A DNA stretch of 64,000 nucleotides from Cololabis saira (lineage: Eukaryota; Chordata; Actinopteri; Beloniformes; Belonidae), in contig NC_084591.1 of the NCBI RefSeq assembly GCF_033807715.1, forward strand, positions 28,484,590 through 28,548,589. Direction: 5' to 3'. The position numbers and the translations under genes are program-made. Each line of letters opens with the position of its first letter. The stretch's first letter is position 1. Under the pieces are notes generated by a model. That model did not search any database, was not told the origin of the DNA, and saw nothing but the letters and a program-made list of their open reading frames with translations. Of this stretch, positions 60,248 through 64,000 are shown in pieces.

Positions 60248-60868
60248 GTGTAATATGGAGCTAAAACGGTCTCGATATTCACAAAGTCACAGGATGATTC
60301 ACAAATGCACAGGATGATTCACAAATGCACAGGACATCTTCCTCGTTTCAGCCAATCATAAGAACGCACCCCATGCACACCCCAATTTACTCATAAGCCA
60401 ATCATGTTAAGCCATTCAAACCGCACTATATTGCATGTGAATTTCAGTCAGTTCAACATGGCTTCCAGCAAACAAAAGCAGAGCGGTAAGTGAAACATCG
60501 AACTTAACATGTTTGGCTACTTAATCCCCTTGTTTGTTACGAGAAGCTGTTTAGTTATTAATCTCAATCACTTTGATTGTGCAACTACCTATACAACACA
60601 GCCAGCTAAGCAAGTGCGCTGGTGCTTCTGTGTGTCAAGAGATTCAGCCTAATATATTTCCATAAAGTTCAATTTCTTGTGAATGAAGTGACTGACAGGG
60701 TCTGTCGCCTTGAGCTGAAGTAGCAGCTCAGTCCTTTTGTGCAGTTATCAGCCCGGGAGCTGTCCCAAGCCCAAGCACACCAAGAGAGAATACAGCAGAT
60801 ATGGCTTCCCATAAGTCCCTGCGCCATTCCACCTGACAGTGCCCTGCCTCGGACAGCTGCCACTACAA

Positions 60869-62112
60869 TAGGGCTGCAACTAACGACTATTTTAATAGTC
60901 GACTAGTCACCGACTATTGAAACGATTAGTCGACTAATCGGATAATTAGTAATTTTTTCTTAAATTTAGTATGTCGCTTTAATTATGTGGCAAATGATAA
61001 TAAACACGAGAAAGATGGGTACTTCAATGAAAAATACAGGACTGTCTCAGAAAATTAGAATATTGTGATAAAGTCCTTTATTTTCTGTAATGCAAAAATG
61101 TCATACATTCTGGATTCCTTACAAATCAACTGAAATATTGCAAGCCTTTTATTATTTTAATATTGCTGATCATGGCTTACACCTTAAGAAAACTCAAATA
61201 TCCTATCTGAAAAAATGTAAGCCATAATCAGCAATATTAAAATAATAAAAGGCTTGCAATATTTCAGTTGATTTGTAATGAATCCAGAATGTATGACATT
61301 TTTGTTGTTTTAATTCGCATTACAGAAAATAAAGAACTTTATCACAATATTCTAATTTTCTGAGACAGTCCTTTATTAGTGGACATGAAAATGTTTTTTT
61401 TTCTGTAACATATGTAAGGTGATAAAGATTTTTAGGCAGACTGCCAGAAACCATTACAATAAACTCACCACTTTTAGATATTTTATTCAACTTTGCCCCT
61501 GTTCATACCAAAAATTAATAAAATGTCCTATTTAAAACCAAGGACAGGCAGTGATCAGTCAGACATAAATCCATGAATAAATAAACCTCTGTCCATTATT
61601 TTTCATTTTTTAAGAACAGGCACATTTGTTATATAAAAAATAAAATAAAACGTCTCATATTTTTTCTGTATCAAGTGGGTGAAATCGGTTCTGGATGGCA
61701 GGACGTTCTCTGGGTTGAACTGGTGTATCATTTGCTGAAACCCGTCACCCAGACCCGACGTGCTTTCTCTTCAAATGCTCGTGCATTACCAACGTGCTCC
61801 CGTGATAAGCAAGGTCGACTTTGCAAACCTTGCAAGTCATTTTTTTATTTACCGTATCGAGGCTAAAAAACTTTAGAAGTTTTGTTACATGCAGCTGCTA
61901 CAGGACGGGACGCCGTCATTTCTGTTTACCCGCTACCGCTCAGCAGAGACGCTATCGCGCATGCGCGACTCTCGGCAGAGATTGTATTGAAGTGAGACGC
62001 CTCACTCCGTTGGAAAAACACGTCTGGCAACAATTGTCGACAATGGAATTCATTGTCGACAATTTTGATTATCGATTTTTGTCGACAACGTTGACGAATC
62101 GTTGCAGCCCTA
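60869..62112. mobile_element. hAT element nested in the long-inverted-repeat transposon
   Basis: Starts TAGGGCTGCAACTAACGA and ends CGAATCGTTGCAGCCCTA. Flanks CACTACAA (60861-60868) and CAATACAA (62113-62120) agree at 7 of 8 positions. Subterminal GTCGACTA and TTGTCGACAA motifs are repeated, as in a common vertebrate hAT family. Non-autonomous; a mariner-like palindrome sits inside. Confidence 0.8.
61037..61373. mobile_element. palindromic Tc1/mariner-like MITE, innermost insertion
   Basis: CAGGACTGTCTCAGAAAATT on the left is inverted as AATTTTCTGAGACAGTCCT on the right, and the inversion continues almost through the whole 337 bp (for example TTGCAAGCCTTTTATT against AATAAAAGGCTTGCAA). TA stands at both borders (61035-61036 and 61374-61375). 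I recall this palindrome from several vertebrate genomes. It has no coding part. Confidence 0.75.
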
Positions 62113-62637
62113 CAATACAATAATATGTGGCTTGTATTGGTAGTTGCACAATCAAAGCGATTGAGATTAATAAGTAAACAACTACTCATAACAAACAAGG
62201 GGATTAAGTAGCCAAACATGTTAAATTAGATGTTTCACTTTCCGCTCTGCTGTTGTTTGCTGGAAGCCATGTTGAACTGACTGAAATTCACATGCAATAT
62301 AGTGCGGTTTGAATGGCTTAACATGATTGGCTTATGAGTAAACAAGCTGTGGGGTGCGTTCTTACGATTGGCTGAAATGAGGAATATATCTGATTAGTTG
62401 GATTGGATCTTTCCCTGTTTGAAAAAAAGACATTTGTGGGTTGAGGCAGGTCAAGGGAGTCCATACCCACATAAAAATCCACACAAAAATGCAGCGATGT
62501 CCACAGACCACAAGCTGTTTGTAAATCAAGTTATATTTGTGTGTGTATCAGAATTACATTTGTGAATCTTGTCCTACGGACCCGTGAAACATCTTGTGCA
62601 TTTCGAATATTAAGACTGTTTTAGCTCCATAGTGTAA

Positions 62638-62899
62638 AAGCAAACTCGGACTATCTCAATGTTGCGATCCTGGACCGAGTACCCAGTCGTATCAGGTCTA
62701 CCAGAATATTGGGTGTGAAAACAACATCATTCTCTACCTTTAAGATTTGGATTAAAATGTTAAGTTTTGACATAGCTGAAACTCAGTTATGCTTCTATAT
62801 GCAGCATAAGTAACTATAAGCATTAGCATTGCTTTTGGTGACACTACATAGACAGTTGGGCTGACTGCTGTTTAGACTCCTACAGTCCACTACAGGGTG
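62638..62899. other. short spacer
   Basis: Intronic sequence with nothing recognised. Confidence 0.35.
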
Positions 62900-62907
62900 G
62901 ATGTGGC

Positions 62908-63537
62908 TAGGGCTGGGCGATATGGACCAAAAGTCATATCTCGATATTTTCTAGCTGAATGGCGATACTCGATGTACTGTATATCGATATTTTTTCTGTG
63001 CCCTAATTAGGGTTTCCCCCAAAGCATTATAGCATAGCATCTCTGTTAGCTTCATTTTTTTCTGAGGCAAACCCTTAAAAAAACTGTCAGTTTTAATACA
63101 AAGCCTCGTGCCAAATGTCACACAGGTACCTTTATTAACAGAGGTCTGCACAATATCAAAATGTATAAAACAAATGAAATAAAAATAAACTGTCTGCATA
63201 TATAGAATAAAAAATGCTTCTTGAATAAAGTAAAACAAATATCCCTTTCCTTCATAACAATTAAATTAAAATACACTGTGCAATTAATACAATGTAGACA
63301 GTAACAGGCAGACTTTTCCACTGAGGTTGACAGTTGTGCAAATAACAAAACATTTGTGCAAATCTCAAATAAAACATTCAAGTCAATTTGTCACAAAATA
63401 AGCTATATCAAAATCATAATTTTTAATTTTTAATATTTTTTTTTTTTTAAATCGATATAAACGATATTGTCTCGTACCATATCGCGTTTGAAAATATATC
63501 GATATATATTAAAATCTCGATATATCGCCCAGCCCTA
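62908..63537. mobile_element. hAT MITE with perfect 8-bp TSD GATGTGGC
   Basis: Begins TAGGGCTGGGCGATATGG and ends ATATCGCCCAGCCCTA. GATGTGGC is repeated exactly at 62900-62907 and 63538-63545. The interior has repeated ATCGATAT motifs near both ends and an A/T-rich centre. This is one of the best known fish hAT MITE types. Confidence 0.88.
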
Positions 63538-63545
63538 GATGTGGC

Positions 63546-64000
63546 TCAGAAAGTTGTTACTTTTACTGGTTTGGTCCCGATTTGTAACTGTGTTGTTTTC
63601 TACTTGTCAGTAACTTTTTTTACTACTACTTTTAATTATTTCTGAAAATGCCTTATACATTAACTCTCCCTATAAGATGTGTGGAAATATTTTATTCCAT
63701 GGCAATGTGTTAACACACACCTGAATAACACCCGACACATTGTAATAAGTGATGTATACCTGCTCACCGTTGTACTTTTTAGGACACAACTGTAGAGATT
63801 TTCTTGAGTGTGCTGATGCTGAAAGTAAGCAACACTCGTTTTATGAATTTGTGCTTAACGTGCATCTTTCCTGAGCCTAATCTACGGCTTTCCTTGTGAT
63901 TAAAAAAAAAAGTCACCACCACTGATGCTAATCAGTGGATTAGGTTTTTGCCTTCATATTTGGAGCATGACCAGCCTTTTCACTAGCTGAAGGAAACAAA
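63546..64000. other. window end, nothing recognised
   Basis: A/T-rich intronic sequence with an A-run at about 63902-63911. No feature supported. Confidence 0.4.

Larger units (their letters stand above)
60248..62637. mobile_element. transposon with about 350-bp inverted repeats carrying duplicated start exons
   Basis: TATGGAGCTAAAAC opens the element at 60254 and GTTTTAGCTCCATA closes it at 62631. GTGTAA occurs just outside both ends (60248-60253 and 62632-62637), a likely 6-bp target duplication. The arms (about 60254-60600 and 62130-62631) are inverted copies, the right one with extra sequence. Each arm holds an ATG: the left reads ATGGCTTCCAGCAAACAAAA and MASSKQKQSG, followed by a donor-like GCGGTAAGTG. 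A hAT element splits the centre. No transposase is recognised and I cannot name the superfamily. Confidence 0.65.

Overview
The window looks like a teleost fish chromosome segment. It is A/T-rich and dense in microsatellites, fish-type LINE tails (L2-like and RTE-like), hAT and TTAA-target MITEs, an L1-clade LINE and a gamma-type endogenous retrovirus. Long stretches lack coding potential, and the single host exon recognised has a vertebrate GT splice donor. There are no bacterial-type operons, CRISPR arrays or tRNA/rRNA genes. A percomorph is my guess from overall repeat style, not a demonstrated placement.

Layout. 1-3.7 kb: stacked DNA transposons (a Myb/SANT-coding, Harbinger-like element interrupted by a hAT MITE that carries two copies of a palindromic MITE), then an L2-like LINE fragment whose TAG-repeat tail holds another hAT MITE. 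3.7-9.6 kb: mostly unannotatable sequence with a possible Harbinger MITE, a reverse-strand L1 scrap and an RTE-like tail. 9.6-15.3 kb: an endogenous retrovirus with two identical 567-bp LTRs and a GTAC target duplication, but only remnants of pol (RNase H and integrase pieces) and an open Env transmembrane-region frame. 16.1-21.95 kb: a full-length L1-type retrotransposon with both ORFs open and a perfect 14-bp target-site duplication. 22-28.9 kb: LINE scraps and simple repeats.

28.9-30.4 kb is the CpG-rich 5' region and first coding exon of a type II Golgi protein. I read it as b4galnt4, a beta-1,4-N-acetylgalactosaminyltransferase that makes LacdiNAc. No second exon was recognised in the remaining 33.5 kb, which I treat as a very large first intron. 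That intron holds (CA)n and (AAAG)n microsatellites, a hAT/BED relic, a cluster at 41.9-44.7 kb where two TTAA-flanked transposons share one TTAA and a third sits inside by a TA site, a hAT MITE at 45.0 kb, a LINE/SINE tail at 52.4 kb, a long-inverted-repeat element at 60.25-62.6 kb nested with a hAT and a Tc1/mariner-like palindrome, and a hAT MITE at 62.9 kb.

The main biology is transposon on transposon. Exact target duplications let at least ten insertions be delimited and several be ordered in time. The two most recent-looking insertions are the retrovirus and the L1. The retrovirus is unusual because identical LTRs flank a coding region that was evidently already wrecked when it moved, which points to mobilisation in trans.
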